Positions 14,710-23,507 of a stretch of DNA of 64,000 bases are shown here, piece after piece. The position numbers were made by a program, and so were the translations under genes. The stretch lies in the NCBI GenBank assembly GCA_944393215.1, contig CALXZL010000005.1, positions 41,978-105,977 of the forward strand. The letters run 5' to 3'. The DNA is from an uncultured Alphaproteobacteria bacterium. GTDB taxonomy: Bacteria > Pseudomonadota > Alphaproteobacteria > RF32 > CAG-239. Positions within the stretch are counted from its first letter, which is position 1; each line of letters opens with the position of its first letter. The notes below the pieces were generated by a model, which saw nothing but the letters and a program-made list of their open reading frames with translations, was not told the origin of the DNA and ran no database searches.

Positions 14710-14784
14710 TGGTGATCCCAACGGGATTCGAACCCATATTACCACCGTGAAAGGGTGATGTCCTAACCATTAGACGATGGGACC
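14710..14784 (-). tRNA. tRNA-Glu (anticodon UUC)
   Basis: On the minus strand the acceptor GGTCCCA pairs with TGGGATC. The D-arm is GTC...GAC and the anticodon stem TCACC/GGTGG encloses the loop CTTTCAC, anticodon TTC. The T-loop is TTCGAAT and CCA is encoded. All arms fold, so the gene looks functional. It borders the Fic/prophage-remnant region and could have been its integration site, although I did not find a duplicated 3' end here. Confidence 0.97.
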
Positions 14785-14858
14785 AGTGTTAGTGACAAAT
14801 CGGTTTATACAGATATTTTTTTATATCGTCAAGTACTTTTTTTTATTTCTGTTATTTT

Positions 14859-15359
14859 TTATGCATATTTTTTTACGGTTTCATATACCGCATTGAAATC
14901 CGGTAAGTCTGTTTGGGCTTTGACATATTCCGCATATCTTATTATTCCTTCTTTATCTATTACAAAAACAGCGCGGGCTAAGATTTTTAAATCTGCTATT
15001 ATTGTACCGTATTTCATTCCAAAATCTTGATATTGATAATCTGAAGTGGCTATCACATTTCTTATGCCATATGTTCCGCAAAAACGACTTAATGCAAACG
15101 GTAAATCCATGCTGACTGATAAAATTATGCCATTGTGCAACAAACTTACTTCTTGATTGAATTTTATTAATTGTTTTTTGCAATCCGGTGTATCTACAGA
15201 AGGGAGGGAATTTAATACAATCACCCTACCCGCAAAATCTGCCAATTCTACCGGTTGCAAATTTTTATCAACCACCGTAAAATTCGGCGCTGTTTCGCCT
15301 ACGCCTAATTGTCTTCCTAAAAGATATCCCGGCTTGCCTTTTATATCTATTTCAAACAT
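14859..15359 (-). CDS. tpx: Thiol peroxidase
   Basis: 166 residues of the atypical 2-Cys peroxiredoxin Tpx family, which reduces peroxides with thioredoxin. The peroxidatic cysteine is in SVDTPDC (SVDTPVC in most members). The resolving cysteine is in SRFCGTYG. The family motif NSLPSVDT and the C-terminal FVIDKEGIIRY are present. I place the start at ATG 15359 because GGAGGAAAAA lies directly before it; an in-frame ATG 12 bases upstream has no good site. It follows a deacetylase-like gene on the same strand with a short gap, possibly one transcript with lysS. Confidence 0.92.
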   Translation of the reverse strand: MFEIDIKGKPGYLLGRQLGVGETAPNFTVVDKNLQPVELADFAGRVIVLNSLPSVDTPDCKKQLIKFNQEVSLLHNGIILSVSMDLPFALSRFCGTYGIRNVIATSDYQYQDFGMKYGTIIADLKILARAVFVIDKEGIIRYAEYVKAQTDLPDFNAVYETVKKYA

Positions 15360-15381
15360 TTTTTCCTCCATATTCCTTTTA

Positions 15382-16677
15382 TTAAATATGGCTCTGATGC
15401 AATACTTTTACAATGTCACTCAATGGTAAAATTTTGATTTTTTTCTCTGGCAAACTTTTAAGCCATTGTTTTAATGCTTCATATGTTCCGCTTTTGGGAT
15501 GTCCTATGGCTATGGCATATCCGTTCCTTCTCGCTATCTTTTCGGCTATGCCGAGCTGTTTTTGAATATATTCTACTTTGTTCTCATTATCTATAAATAC
15601 ATTTCTTGAGGCATATGATACCCCTTGTTCTTGTGCCGTTTCTTTGCCTACTGATTTTGCCGTCGTCTTGGAATCCAAAAAGAATAAATCTTCTTTCCGC
15701 AAAACCTCCATTACCGCTTGCATCCTTTCTTTATCTTCCGTAAATTTGCTTCCCATATGATTGTTTATGCCTTTTATCCCCGGAAATTTGGACAGCATAT
15801 CCTTCAGACGCTTCTGAACTTCCTCTGGCGACATTTGGGTACTCAATACATCAGGGGCGACGTCCGCCTTCGAATATGGTTCCATCGGAGCATGCAACAT
15901 AATTTCCATACCTGCTTCTTTGGCTGCCGCAACTTGCGCATCCAGATCTGTTCCATAACTTAAAAATGCTGCCGTTAACGGTGCTGATAATGAAATGATG
16001 TCCGCCGTTCTTTTTTTGGCAATACCCATATCGTCTATAACAACTGCTATCACCGGCTCTGTTCCAAAATATGCCGGTTTGTATGCCGGACGTATATTCA
16101 ACTGTTTTACATCCGTATGCCGTTGATATATATGATACCCTTCCGCAATTTGTTCCGGTGTTAATTCCGGCTCCTCCCAATTTTCAACTATTACATTGTT
16201 GGGAAGTTCTTCTTCATATATTTTATCCAATTCTTCTTGCGGTAATTCTTCTATTTTGGCTTTGTTTTCTTTTAATGGTGCTTGTTGTTCCAATTCTGCC
16301 AATTTTTGATAAAACAGTTGCGCTCCGTCTATAACCGATGATGTGTTCGATGCGCTCTCTTCTGCCAATACTTCTTCTTGCAGAGAACTTTGATATAATG
16401 CTTCTTGATATGGTTCCGGTTCTGCTATTTTTTCCGTTTTTTGAACTTCAGAGTTTATTGCTTCCGGAACTATTTGCTGATTGTTCTCTTCCCCGATGCT
16501 CATCCTTTCCATTTCAACTTCAGATGTTGAAATGTTACCTTCATCTGAATTTATCTTATAAATCAGCATTCCCAAAAAGAAAAAGCCAATACCAAAAAAG
16601 GCAGACAGAAAAATATATTTAACTGCCTGCTTAATTTGATATTTGTGCGCTTCTTTATCGCCGTCCAAAATTTTCAA
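15382..16677 (-). CDS. YibQ-like divergent polysaccharide deacetylase, membrane-anchored
   Basis: 431 residues. Residues about 18-42 are a single membrane anchor (YIFLSAFFGIGFFFLGMLIY), then about 150 residues of acidic low-complexity linker. The C-terminal half matches the YibQ/DUF610 divergent polysaccharide deacetylase family: AVVIDDMGIAKK, LHAPMEPYS, GINNHMGSKFTED, FLDSKTTAKS, AIGHPKSGTYEAL. The ID-D and H-H ligand positions of NodB-like enzymes are visible, so metal binding seems kept. The substrate is unknown, probably in the periplasm. It starts with TTG, four bases after the lysS stop, with AAGGAT as ribosome site; the first internal ATG would delete the membrane anchor, which supports the TTG. 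Confidence 0.85.
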   Translation of the reverse strand: MKILDGDKEAHKYQIKQAVKYIFLSAFFGIGFFFLGMLIYKINSDEGNISTSEVEMERMSIGEENNQQIVPEAINSEVQKTEKIAEPEPYQEALYQSSLQEEVLAEESASNTSSVIDGAQLFYQKLAELEQQAPLKENKAKIEELPQEELDKIYEEELPNNVIVENWEEPELTPEQIAEGYHIYQRHTDVKQLNIRPAYKPAYFGTEPVIAVVIDDMGIAKKRTADIISLSAPLTAAFLSYGTDLDAQVAAAKEAGMEIMLHAPMEPYSKADVAPDVLSTQMSPEEVQKRLKDMLSKFPGIKGINNHMGSKFTEDKERMQAVMEVLRKEDLFFLDSKTTAKSVGKETAQEQGVSYASRNVFIDNENKVEYIQKQLGIAEKIARRNGYAIAIGHPKSGTYEALKQWLKSLPEKKIKILPLSDIVKVLHQSHI

Positions 16678-16680
16678 AAC

Positions 16681-18153
16681 TTAATCCTTATTTCTCAAGG
16701 TCGGAAAAGCAATCACATCACGGATGGTTTCAGCATCAGTTAACAATATTGCCAAGCGATCTATGCCCATACCCATACCTCCGCAGGGCGGAAAACCGTT
16801 TTCCAACGCATTGATAAAATCTTCATCCAACATTTGGGCTTCTTCATCACCCTTTTCGCGATCAGCGCATTGGGCTTCAAAACGCTCTCTTTGCTCCAAC
16901 GGATTGGACAACTCGGAATAAGCACAGCCCATTTCCATCCCGCAGACATAAGCATCAAAATGCTCAACCAGACGAGGATTGCTTCTATGCGTTTTGGCTA
17001 AAGGAGAAATATCGCGCGGCATGTCCATTACCAAAATCGGCTGAATCAAATTGGCTTCAACTTTGGCATCGAAGACTTCGGAAATGACCTTACCCCAGGA
17101 AATGCAATCAGAGGCATCTATTCCTATGGATTTTGCCATGTCTTTGGCTTCTTCCAAAGTGTTGGCTTGCATAAAATCAACTCCGGTATATTCCTTTACC
17201 AAATCTATCATTGATTTTTTTGCAAAAGGCTTGGATAAATCTATTTCATTACCGCGGAAATTTATTATGGTTGTTCCCAAAACTTCTTTGGCAACAAAAG
17301 CCATTAAATCTGGAATTAAGGCTGCCATATCATTATAATCGGCATATGCCTGATATGCTTCCAATCCGGTAAACTCGGGATTGTGGGTTTTATCTATGCC
17401 TTCATTGCGGAAATTTCGACCAATTTCAAATACGCGGTCAAAGCCGCCGACAACTAATTTTTTCAAATATAATTCCGGGGCAATACGCAAGAACAAATCC
17501 ATATCCAACTTATTATGATGGGTGATAAACGGTTTGGCATTAGCGCCGCCCATAATCGGATGCAACATCGGTGTTTCAACTTCAAGAAAACCATGTTGTT
17601 CAAAATAGTGACGAACGGCAGAAGTGATTTTGCAACGTGTTTCAAAAATTTTTCTGGAATCGTCGTTCATGATAAAATCAACATAACGTTGACGATAGCG
17701 TGCTTCCGTATCCGTCAGCCCATGGAATTTTTCCGGCAATGTTTGCAAAGATTTTGAAATGATGTCAAAACTTTTGGCGGCTATGGATAATTCTCCGCGC
17801 GGGGTGCGACGAATAAAGCCTTTTATTCCTATAATATCTCCGACATCCAAACATTTTAATCTGGCTAAATTTTCCTCATCCAGATTATTTTTATGGCAAA
17901 AAATTTGTATTTTTCCGGTAGAATCTTTCAAATCTATAAACATACCGCTGTTTCTTACAGCCATGGCTCGTCCTGCCACAATCACTTCATCTTCCGTTTC
18001 CGATCCGGCTTCCAAATCTTTGTATTTTTCTTGTAAATCTGCCGCATGGCTGTTTGGACTGAAACGATACGGATACGGATTATAGCCTTGCTCACGCAAT
18101 GTGTTCAATTTTGTTAAACGAGACTCTCTGTGAATATTATTTTCTGTTGTCAT
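16681..18153 (-). CDS. lysS: Lysyl-tRNA synthetase, class II
   Basis: 490 residues charging tRNA-Lys. The N-terminal OB-fold anticodon-binding domain (about 60-165, [19 protein letters not shown]) is followed by the class II catalytic domain with motif 1 ([14 protein letters not shown]), motif 2 ([15 protein letters not shown]) and motif 3 ([15 protein letters not shown]). The length is standard for bacterial LysS. First gene of a probable minus-strand unit with the deacetylase-like gene, whose TTG start is almost contiguous with this stop codon. Confidence 0.97.
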   Translation of the reverse strand: MTTENNIHRESRLTKLNTLREQGYNPYPYRFSPNSHAADLQEKYKDLEAGSETEDEVIVAGRAMAVRNSGMFIDLKDSTGKIQIFCHKNNLDEENLARLKCLDVGDIIGIKGFIRRTPRGELSIAAKSFDIISKSLQTLPEKFHGLTDTEARYRQRYVDFIMNDDSRKIFETRCKITSAVRHYFEQHGFLEVETPMLHPIMGGANAKPFITHHNKLDMDLFLRIAPELYLKKLVVGGFDRVFEIGRNFRNEGIDKTHNPEFTGLEAYQAYADYNDMAALIPDLMAFVAKEVLGTTIINFRGNEIDLSKPFAKKSMIDLVKEYTGVDFMQANTLEEAKDMAKSIGIDASDCISWGKVISEVFDAKVEANLIQPILVMDMPRDISPLAKTHRSNPRLVEHFDAYVCGMEMGCAYSELSNPLEQRERFEAQCADREKGDEEAQMLDEDFINALENGFPPCGGMGMGIDRLAILLTDAETIRDVIAFPTLRNKD

Positions 18154-18291
18154 TGATATTTCCTAATTTTTGTTTATTTTGCGTATTACTATATACAGAT
18201 TGCTTTTTTTTTCAATAAAATATTTAAATTTATCTTTATTTTCCATGACTAAGTTACTATAATATTTGCGATTTTATATGAAAACGGAAAG

Positions 18292-19581
18292 ATGAAAATG
18301 AATAAAGAGAAAATACGGCAACAAATTAAAAATCTTAAACATAAAATTACGCAATATTTGCTTAGAACCGGCATTGTTGCCGTTTCTGCCTTTGTACCTG
18401 CACACTCATCTGCAAAAGAAGCTAAATTTGCCCCGAACGAATCTCCCGTAAACAGGTCTCTTTCTGCCGAAAACATCATCATTATTCCCGAAGCCGTCAA
18501 TATTGCAGATTCATCTCGGAATAAACCTGTTTATGAATTTAAAAATAGGGCTTTTGACCACAACAACAATGAAATTAAAGACTATGCCAATGTTACCAAA
18601 TATTCGCTCTGGGATTGTTCTTATAAACGAGAAGTGGGAAATGAATCCAACCCCGTCGGCGTGGCTAGAACCTTTTACGGATCTTTACAATTTAATCGAT
18701 TTAATGCCGAGAATATGGCTATTTTCGGGTTACTTTCACCGAATTATGAAAAGCTGGCTTCTAAATTCTTTGTCAAAAAAGCCGGTTTTAATGACGCTGT
18801 TGAGAATTTTAAAAAATCTGCCGAAAAATACGGAAACAAGTTCGGTGATGCCAATTTGGTTTATCATGTGGGTTCTTCCGCCAGACAAAAATTGGTGCAA
18901 TATATTGCCCCTGATTTTAAAACTCTTTTTCAAAAAGAAGGCTTGGCTAATGCTCAACAATTTTTGAATTTGCAACGTGCTTATGCTTCTGCCGTTTATT
19001 GCTCTTTTGATGCCAAAAACCTAAATAAAATTGTTGACGCCATGGAAAAATCAAATATTCGTCCCGAGCAAGTTAATCCTGCCATTTGGGGCATGTTCCT
19101 GGCTAAGCATATTAAAGGTGGGTTCGGTAAAATTTCAAATCTCATTCAAGGAAAAACTCTGGAACAAATTAATTCCTTGCAATTTGTTAATGAAATGGCA
19201 AATTCTTTTCCTGATGTTTTTAAACAAGCTTCCGGAATTGAGGCTTGGAAGTTTGCACAAAAACATTATTCCGAATCTCACTCCATTACAACAACAAAGG
19301 AATTATCCGTTATTCTGAACAGACCGGAAATATTAAACAATTACCTTAAATTCTTGGCTTATAATCAAAACGGAACCATTAATTTTGAACAAGCACAGGA
19401 ATTGATGCAGCATACCATATCGCAAAGATTGAAAATTACCGAACGTCCGGGTTTGACGCATCTCATTCCTCAAAAGTCGGATACTTCTCAGATTAAGACA
19501 CCTAAACTGCTCAAGAATAAGACTTTTCAAAATCCGACTATGAAGGATGTGATTAAGTCTAAAAAATCTAAATCCCGATAA
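18292..19581 (+). CDS. Exported protein of unknown function
   Basis: 429 residues, no family recognised with confidence. The basic N-terminus (KIRQQIKNLKHKITQY) followed by a hydrophobic stretch (GIVAVSAFVPAHSSA) looks like a signal peptide cleaved near SSA-K. The mature part is helical and soluble with no further membrane segments. It contains FYGSLQFNRFNAENM and long amphipathic helices, and ends in a strongly basic tail (KSKKSKSR). The GSLQF segment faintly recalls the G-S/A-Y-Q-F motif of some lysozyme-like muramidases, but no catalytic Glu can be assigned. ATG 18292 and ATG 18298 are both possible. It stands alone between divergent lysS and lexA; lexA has its own promoter. Confidence 0.7.
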   Translation: MKMNKEKIRQQIKNLKHKITQYLLRTGIVAVSAFVPAHSSAKEAKFAPNESPVNRSLSAENIIIIPEAVNIADSSRNKPVYEFKNRAFDHNNNEIKDYANVTKYSLWDCSYKREVGNESNPVGVARTFYGSLQFNRFNAENMAIFGLLSPNYEKLASKFFVKKAGFNDAVENFKKSAEKYGNKFGDANLVYHVGSSARQKLVQYIAPDFKTLFQKEGLANAQQFLNLQRAYASAVYCSFDAKNLNKIVDAMEKSNIRPEQVNPAIWGMFLAKHIKGGFGKISNLIQGKTLEQINSLQFVNEMANSFPDVFKQASGIEAWKFAQKHYSESHSITTTKELSVILNRPEILNNYLKFLAYNQNGTINFEQAQELMQHTISQRLKITERPGLTHLIPQKSDTSQIKTPKLLKNKTFQNPTMKDVIKSKKSKSR

Positions 19582-19585
19582 GTTG

Positions 19586-19614
19586 TTGACTTTTTATCAG
19601 AACTAAAGTAGAAC
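19586..19614 (+). promoter_or_regulatory. lexA promoter with overlapping LexA box
   Basis: TTGACT (19586-19591), 17 bases, then TAGAAC (19609-19614) forms a promoter. GAACTAAAGTAGAAC (19600-19614) is GAAC-N7-GAAC, the direct-repeat SOS box of alphaproteobacteria read on the complementary strand. It covers the -10, so LexA would repress its own gene. The transcript start would lie near 19621, 39 bases before the lexA ATG. Confidence 0.85.
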
Positions 19615-19659
19615 AAATTTATATATTTTGTTTTGTTCTTTTTTTGATGGGAATCTTCA

Positions 19660-20316
19660 ATGCTGACCGAAAAACAATACAAACTTTTGCTTTTTATTAA
19701 TAAAGTTCTTAAAGAAACAGGTTACTCACCCTCTTTTGATGAAATGAAAAATGCTATCGGCTTAAAATCAAAATCCGGCATTCATGCTTTGATTGAGGCT
19801 TTGGAGGAACGTAACTTTATTAAAAAACTTCCGCATAAAGCTCGCGCACTTGAAGTGCTGAGACTGCCTAAACTTAAGCCCAGTGCCATTATTGAAGAAG
19901 AAAAAAAACGTGAGCAAGCTTTGCAGCTTTCCGCTGTTGAAATTCCTCTTTACGGCAAAATTGCCGCCGGGACTCCGATTGAAGCCATTGCTAATGAAAA
20001 TGACAAAATTGCCGTGCCTTTGGATATGGTCGCCAGAGGACAATTTTATGCCTTGACGGTTGAAGGAGATTCTATGATTGAAGCCGGCATTTTAGACGGT
20101 GATACCGCTATTATCCGAAAAGCAGAAAATGCTAATAACGGTGATATTGTCGTTGCATTGGTAGATAATGCCGAAGCAACACTCAAGGTTTTGAAAAAAG
20201 ATAAAAATGAAATCTTGCTTATTCCCAGAAACAGTGCTTATGAAACCAGACATTTTTCTCCCGAACGGATTAAAATTCAGGGCATTCTTTCCGGCATTAT
20301 TCGTAATTATCATTGA
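19660..20316 (+). CDS. lexA: LexA repressor of the SOS response
   Basis: 218 residues. The N-terminal winged helix (1-68; SPSFDEMKNAIGLKSKSGIH) binds SOS boxes. The C-terminal S24 peptidase domain has the self-cleavage bond Ala103-Gly104 in GKIAAGTP, the nucleophile Ser138 in EGDSMIEAG and the general base Lys176 in EATLKVLKK. RecA filaments on single-stranded DNA trigger self-cleavage and derepression. The promoter region carries a GAAC-N7-GAAC box, so the gene is autoregulated. A terminator follows directly, so it is monocistronic. Confidence 0.96.
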   Translation: MLTEKQYKLLLFINKVLKETGYSPSFDEMKNAIGLKSKSGIHALIEALEERNFIKKLPHKARALEVLRLPKLKPSAIIEEEKKREQALQLSAVEIPLYGKIAAGTPIEAIANENDKIAVPLDMVARGQFYALTVEGDSMIEAGILDGDTAIIRKAENANNGDIVVALVDNAEATLKVLKKDKNEILLIPRNSAYETRHFSPERIKIQGILSGIIRNYH

Positions 20317-20344
20317 TACACCAAGTACAGCTTTATTTAGACTT

Positions 20345-20375
20345 AAGCCTTGCTCAAACCGCAAGGCTTTTCTTT
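20345..20375 (+). terminator. Intrinsic terminator of lexA
   Basis: AAGCCTTGC pairs with GCAAGGCTT, loop TCAAACC, followed by TTTTCTTTT. Confidence 0.85.
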
Positions 20376-20407
20376 TAAAACAAAAAAATTTATCCTCTAT
20401 TTAATTT

Positions 20408-20526
20408 CCGGATGCAAAAAAAACGGTTATCATGGATAGTATAGGCTTTAGATCTTATTATTTGGAGGTGTGTCATGACTAAATCTATACTATTAACTTG
20501 GTCATCCGTATGTTTTTGCATATTCA
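20408..20526 (+). repeat. Dispersed leader/signal-peptide cassette, copy 1
   Basis: About 110 bases containing ATGGATAGTATAGGCTTTAG, a GGAGGTGTGTC ribosome site and the first 17 codons MTKSILLTWSSVCFCIF. A copy at about 90 percent identity lies 34.7 kb away at 55083-55190. It heads the broken cysteine-rich gene. Confidence 0.85.
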
Positions 20527-20806
20527 GTGGCTTTTTTAATTCGGCTTTGGCTCTTGATCCGCCTCCAAAGCATAACACATCTTTAAATACCTACACACTT
20601 AATGCGGATCTGAAGCCTACGGTTGCGGTGCCAACACCAGAAAATGTTGCGTAGCTTGTACCGATACGGTCACTTCTAAACCGGCAAACTCTTCTTATAC
20701 TTATTCATCATGTTATGACGGAACAACCAAACAAATCAAAACCGGGTGGAAGTGTAATTCCGGTTATCACCAAAGCGGTAATACTTGTAATGATCTCTCT
20801 ATATAG
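20475..20806 (+). pseudogene. Broken cysteine-rich secreted protein gene
   Basis: From ATG 20475 a signal peptide (MTKSILLTWSSVCFCIFSGF, then NSALA) leads into 59 codons that end at TAG 20652. In another frame, 20624-20806 encodes CGANTRKCCVACTDTVTSKP and onward to GYHQSGNTCNDLSI, 61 codons that closely match residues of the intact neighbour at 21559-22521. The two frames overlap, so a frameshift plus loss of the middle of the gene explains it. It lies between lexA and smpB with a terminator after it. It looks like a decayed paralogue sharing its leader with 55.1 kb. Confidence 0.8.
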
Positions 20807-20875
20807 CCTTTATTAATATGGAGAAGATCCTGACAGAAGACTCATATTGCATCACACTTATGCAAACAAATCTTC

Positions 20876-20904
20876 AAGGCACCAAGAACTGGTGCCTTTT
20901 ACTT
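20876..20904 (+). terminator. Intrinsic terminator between the pseudogene and smpB
   Basis: GGCACC AAGAACT GGTGCC followed by TTTTACTTTT on the plus strand. The convergent smpB ends just beyond it and may use the same hairpin poorly. Confidence 0.7.
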
Positions 20905-21393
20905 TTAATGATTGGCATTGTTTAATATGCGCTGTTTTTCGCGGTTCCAATCTCTCTCTTTGCTGGTTTCGCGTTTATCATACAGCTTTTTACCGCGTCC
21001 GAGACCAATTTCCAATTTGGCGCGACCTCTTTCATTAAAAAATAATTTTATTGCTATCAGCGTTGAACCCTTTCTTGCCAATGCATTGATTATTTCTATA
21101 ATCTCTTTTTTCTTCAACAAAAGTTTTCTATCTCTTTTTTCTATATGGCTTTCATACCCCTTATTGGCATATTCGGCAATAAACATGTTAGACATATATA
21201 ATTCTCCTGCCTTCTCTATGCCATATGCATCATTGATATTTGCATGACCTAAACGCAATGATTTGACTTCGGTTCCGCTTAATTGCAAACCGGCTATATA
21301 TTTGTTTTCTATTTCATAGTCAAAATGCGCGCGGCGATTTTGCGCAACTATTCCGCTGCTGATGAAATCGCTCTTTTTTTTCTTGTCTGACAT
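20905..21393 (-). CDS. smpB: SsrA-binding protein (tmRNA cofactor)
   Basis: 162 residues. SmpB brings tmRNA to stalled ribosomes for trans-translation. Family blocks: AQNRRAHFDYEIENKYIAGL, SGTEVKSLRLGHANINDAYG, YEEHIE-like KGYESHIEKRDRKLLL, and the C-terminal GLGRGKKLYDKRETSKERDW with its basic tail. GAGGAAAAAG precedes the ATG. tmRNA itself is not seen in the window. Confidence 0.96.
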   Translation of the reverse strand: MSDKKKKSDFISSGIVAQNRRAHFDYEIENKYIAGLQLSGTEVKSLRLGHANINDAYGIEKAGELYMSNMFIAEYANKGYESHIEKRDRKLLLKKKEIIEIINALARKGSTLIAIKLFFNERGRAKLEIGLGRGKKLYDKRETSKERDWNREKQRILNNANH

Positions 21394-21558
21394 CTTTTTC
21401 CTCTTATTTTTTCATTAGTTATAGCAAATCTTATATATTTCTCAACTCAAAAATATATTTTTCTTCCTTTGATTTTTTATATTGCCAAAATCTTTAAAAA
21501 GAAGTATTATATTATTATATTGCTTTATAGGCATTATTTTTATGGGGGTGTGTGTGTC

Positions 21559-22521
21559 ATGATAAAATCTGCTTTCCGAGTGGTCGGAGCAGTGTGTTTG
21601 TGTATATGTGTTTATATATACTCTGCTCTGCCGGTTTTGGCTATGGATGTTTCTGTAAACTCAGATATGTCCATGGTTTCTTTTACTGTCTCTTTAGATA
21701 ACCCTGATCATATGCAACAATTTGCTAAATCTACCTTCCTTCCTGATAGGTTTGATGACTTGGGTTTGGCTGACTATAGTTCCTTCAGTACAAATTATAA
21801 TACAGCTAACTGTGATATGTATCCTCTCTCTTCCTGCCCCGCAGGCGGAAGATGTGAGACTTGTCCTTTTAATGTTAAACAACACAGAGTGATTGCTTGT
21901 CAGGATCCTTATATTTTATCTAACGGAACTTGTACTTGTCCGGCAAAAGTTACTTTAAGTTATGCTAATGACCGTTGTACCAAATATTGCGGCTCAACCT
22001 GTATTGCTAAGTCTTGTTCACCCTCTTCTAATCAAAGCGGATGTACCAACGGCACTCAAAGTTGCGATAACGGCTGCGGTGCTAACACCAGAAAATGTTG
22101 TGTGGCTTGTACAAACAAAGTAACTTCTAAACCGGCTAACTCTAGTTATACTTATTCTTCTTGTTATGACGGAACAACAAAACAGATCCAAACCGGTTGG
22201 AAGTGTAATTCCGGATATCACCAAAAAGACAGTTCTTGTGAAAAAGACTGTATCACCAATAACTGTTCCGGATATTCTCTCGGAAGCTGTCCGGAAAATG
22301 CGGACTGTTCTTCTTGTACAATCACTGCAACAAACTGCACAACCAGCGGAACTAAATATAAATTCAATTCTTGTAACTCAGGATATACTTTGAGCGGAAG
22401 TAATTGCGTCTTAAAAACTTGCGAAGATGATGGATTATACTCTGCTACCGCATGCTATATATCCGGCGGCGTAAACTATGGTCCTTTATCTTATTGGACC
22501 AAAGCCAATATGGGCTTATAA
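21559..22521 (+). CDS. Cysteine-rich secreted protein
   Basis: 320 residues. Start chosen at ATG 21559 because a GGGGGTGTGTGTGTC site precedes it, the same site type as the pseudogene at 20475; an upstream in-frame extension lacks sense. The signal peptide AVCLCICVYIYSALPVLA is followed by more than 40 cysteines in modules: CPAGGRCETC, CTKYCGSTC, CDNGCGANTRKCC, CNSGYHQKDSSC, CPENADCSSC, CNSGYTLSGSNC. The spacing recalls EGF/furin-like disulfide modules of extracellular proteins, as found in gut alphaproteobacterial genomes. Probably disulfide-bonded outside the inner membrane. No enzyme motif. It forms a pair with the next gene (18-base gap). Confidence 0.8.
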   Translation: MIKSAFRVVGAVCLCICVYIYSALPVLAMDVSVNSDMSMVSFTVSLDNPDHMQQFAKSTFLPDRFDDLGLADYSSFSTNYNTANCDMYPLSSCPAGGRCETCPFNVKQHRVIACQDPYILSNGTCTCPAKVTLSYANDRCTKYCGSTCIAKSCSPSSNQSGCTNGTQSCDNGCGANTRKCCVACTNKVTSKPANSSYTYSSCYDGTTKQIQTGWKCNSGYHQKDSSCEKDCITNNCSGYSLGSCPENADCSSCTITATNCTTSGTKYKFNSCNSGYTLSGSNCVLKTCEDDGLYSATACYISGGVNYGPLSYWTKANMGL

Positions 22522-22539
22522 TTTCAAAGGAGAATAATT

Positions 22540-23451
22540 ATGAATAAATATACTAAAATAATTCTTGCCGGAGGAACTGTTATTTCTTGTTACCCGGTCC
22601 TCCTGTGGGCTGATACTTGTACAAGCTTACCTTCTTGTACAGATTTAGGTTTTTCTGTTCCTAAAGCAAATTTGACTTCTGTGTGCTCTAATAAAACTTA
22701 TCTGAAATGCCCCTTCGGTGATTTTTATTTCTGCTCGTCTGTGGATGATGGATGTCCGGATTATGTTACCGTAAACTCAGCTCTTGAAGTGTGTACAAAA
22801 TGGTGTCCGAATAATTCATCTAAATGTTTGGAAAAACGCGCTATTACTTGTAGCGAAGCTGTTAGCAATGCTAATGGTGTTTTAATTAAACCTTCAAGTC
22901 CAGGAAGTATTTGCGGTACCAAAACTAAAAACCTATATTTAACCGGTCCGATTAAAGCTACTTGTAGCAGTTCGGCAAAGACTGAATTTATTCAGATCAG
23001 TGTATTTCCTGCCAGCAAACTACCTCCTTGTCAGGCAGAAATGGAAGGCGAGGCTTCTTTGGAAATTACTTCTTCTGCAACCATTAAAAATACGGCACAA
23101 TTTTATGTTCCTACAAAACTCAGCTATTTGTATTTTGATAATTATCAAGGATCGGTAACATTTAATTCCGATGCAGAAGTAAGATCTATTCAGGGATATG
23201 CTCACTCTTCATATACCAGACATATCAATATTGTGGCTTCTAGCCCTGATCAAAATAATTCGTCAAACGTTAAGCTCGGTCTATATTGTTCATGTATGAA
23301 TACTGGTTCCGGATATAATAAACCGAAGTGTAATTTTATCATTCACAGTATATACTCTAATGTTAACTACTATTATTCAGGAGAGTGTCAACCTGACATT
23401 GCATGTGATATACCTATCGGTAATGGTACCTGTGAATATAAATATTGGTAG
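22540..23451 (+). CDS. Secreted protein with cysteine-rich N-terminal part
   Basis: 303 residues, family not recognised. Signal peptide MNKYTKIILAGGTVISCYPV, then LLWA before DTCTSLPSC. The N-terminal third has about 15 cysteines. The middle (about 165-240) is beta-rich without cysteines (FYVPTKLSYLYFDNYQGSV). The end again has five cysteines (CSCMNTG, CDIPIGNGTC). AAAGGAG precedes the ATG. Co-transcribed with the cysteine-rich gene upstream; a strong hairpin terminator follows. A structural or surface role is inference from composition. Confidence 0.75.
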   Translation: MNKYTKIILAGGTVISCYPVLLWADTCTSLPSCTDLGFSVPKANLTSVCSNKTYLKCPFGDFYFCSSVDDGCPDYVTVNSALEVCTKWCPNNSSKCLEKRAITCSEAVSNANGVLIKPSSPGSICGTKTKNLYLTGPIKATCSSSAKTEFIQISVFPASKLPPCQAEMEGEASLEITSSATIKNTAQFYVPTKLSYLYFDNYQGSVTFNSDAEVRSIQGYAHSSYTRHINIVASSPDQNNSSNVKLGLYCSCMNTGSGYNKPKCNFIIHSIYSNVNYYYSGECQPDIACDIPIGNGTCEYKYW

Positions 23452-23470
23452 ACTGTTTTACTCTACACAT

Positions 23471-23507
23471 AAAAAAATAAGCCCGTTTCCGTGGGCTTAT
23501 TTTTTTA
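23471..23507. terminator. Bidirectional terminator between the secreted-protein pair and nrdG
   Basis: AAAAAAATAAGCCC pairs with GGGCTTATTTTTTT around GTTTCCGT; T-runs exist on both strands, serving the convergent units. Confidence 0.85.

Noticed and set aside
14570-14770. 66-codon minus-strand frame across tRNA-Glu
   Set aside because: It runs through the tRNA gene and its terminator, so it is a chance frame.
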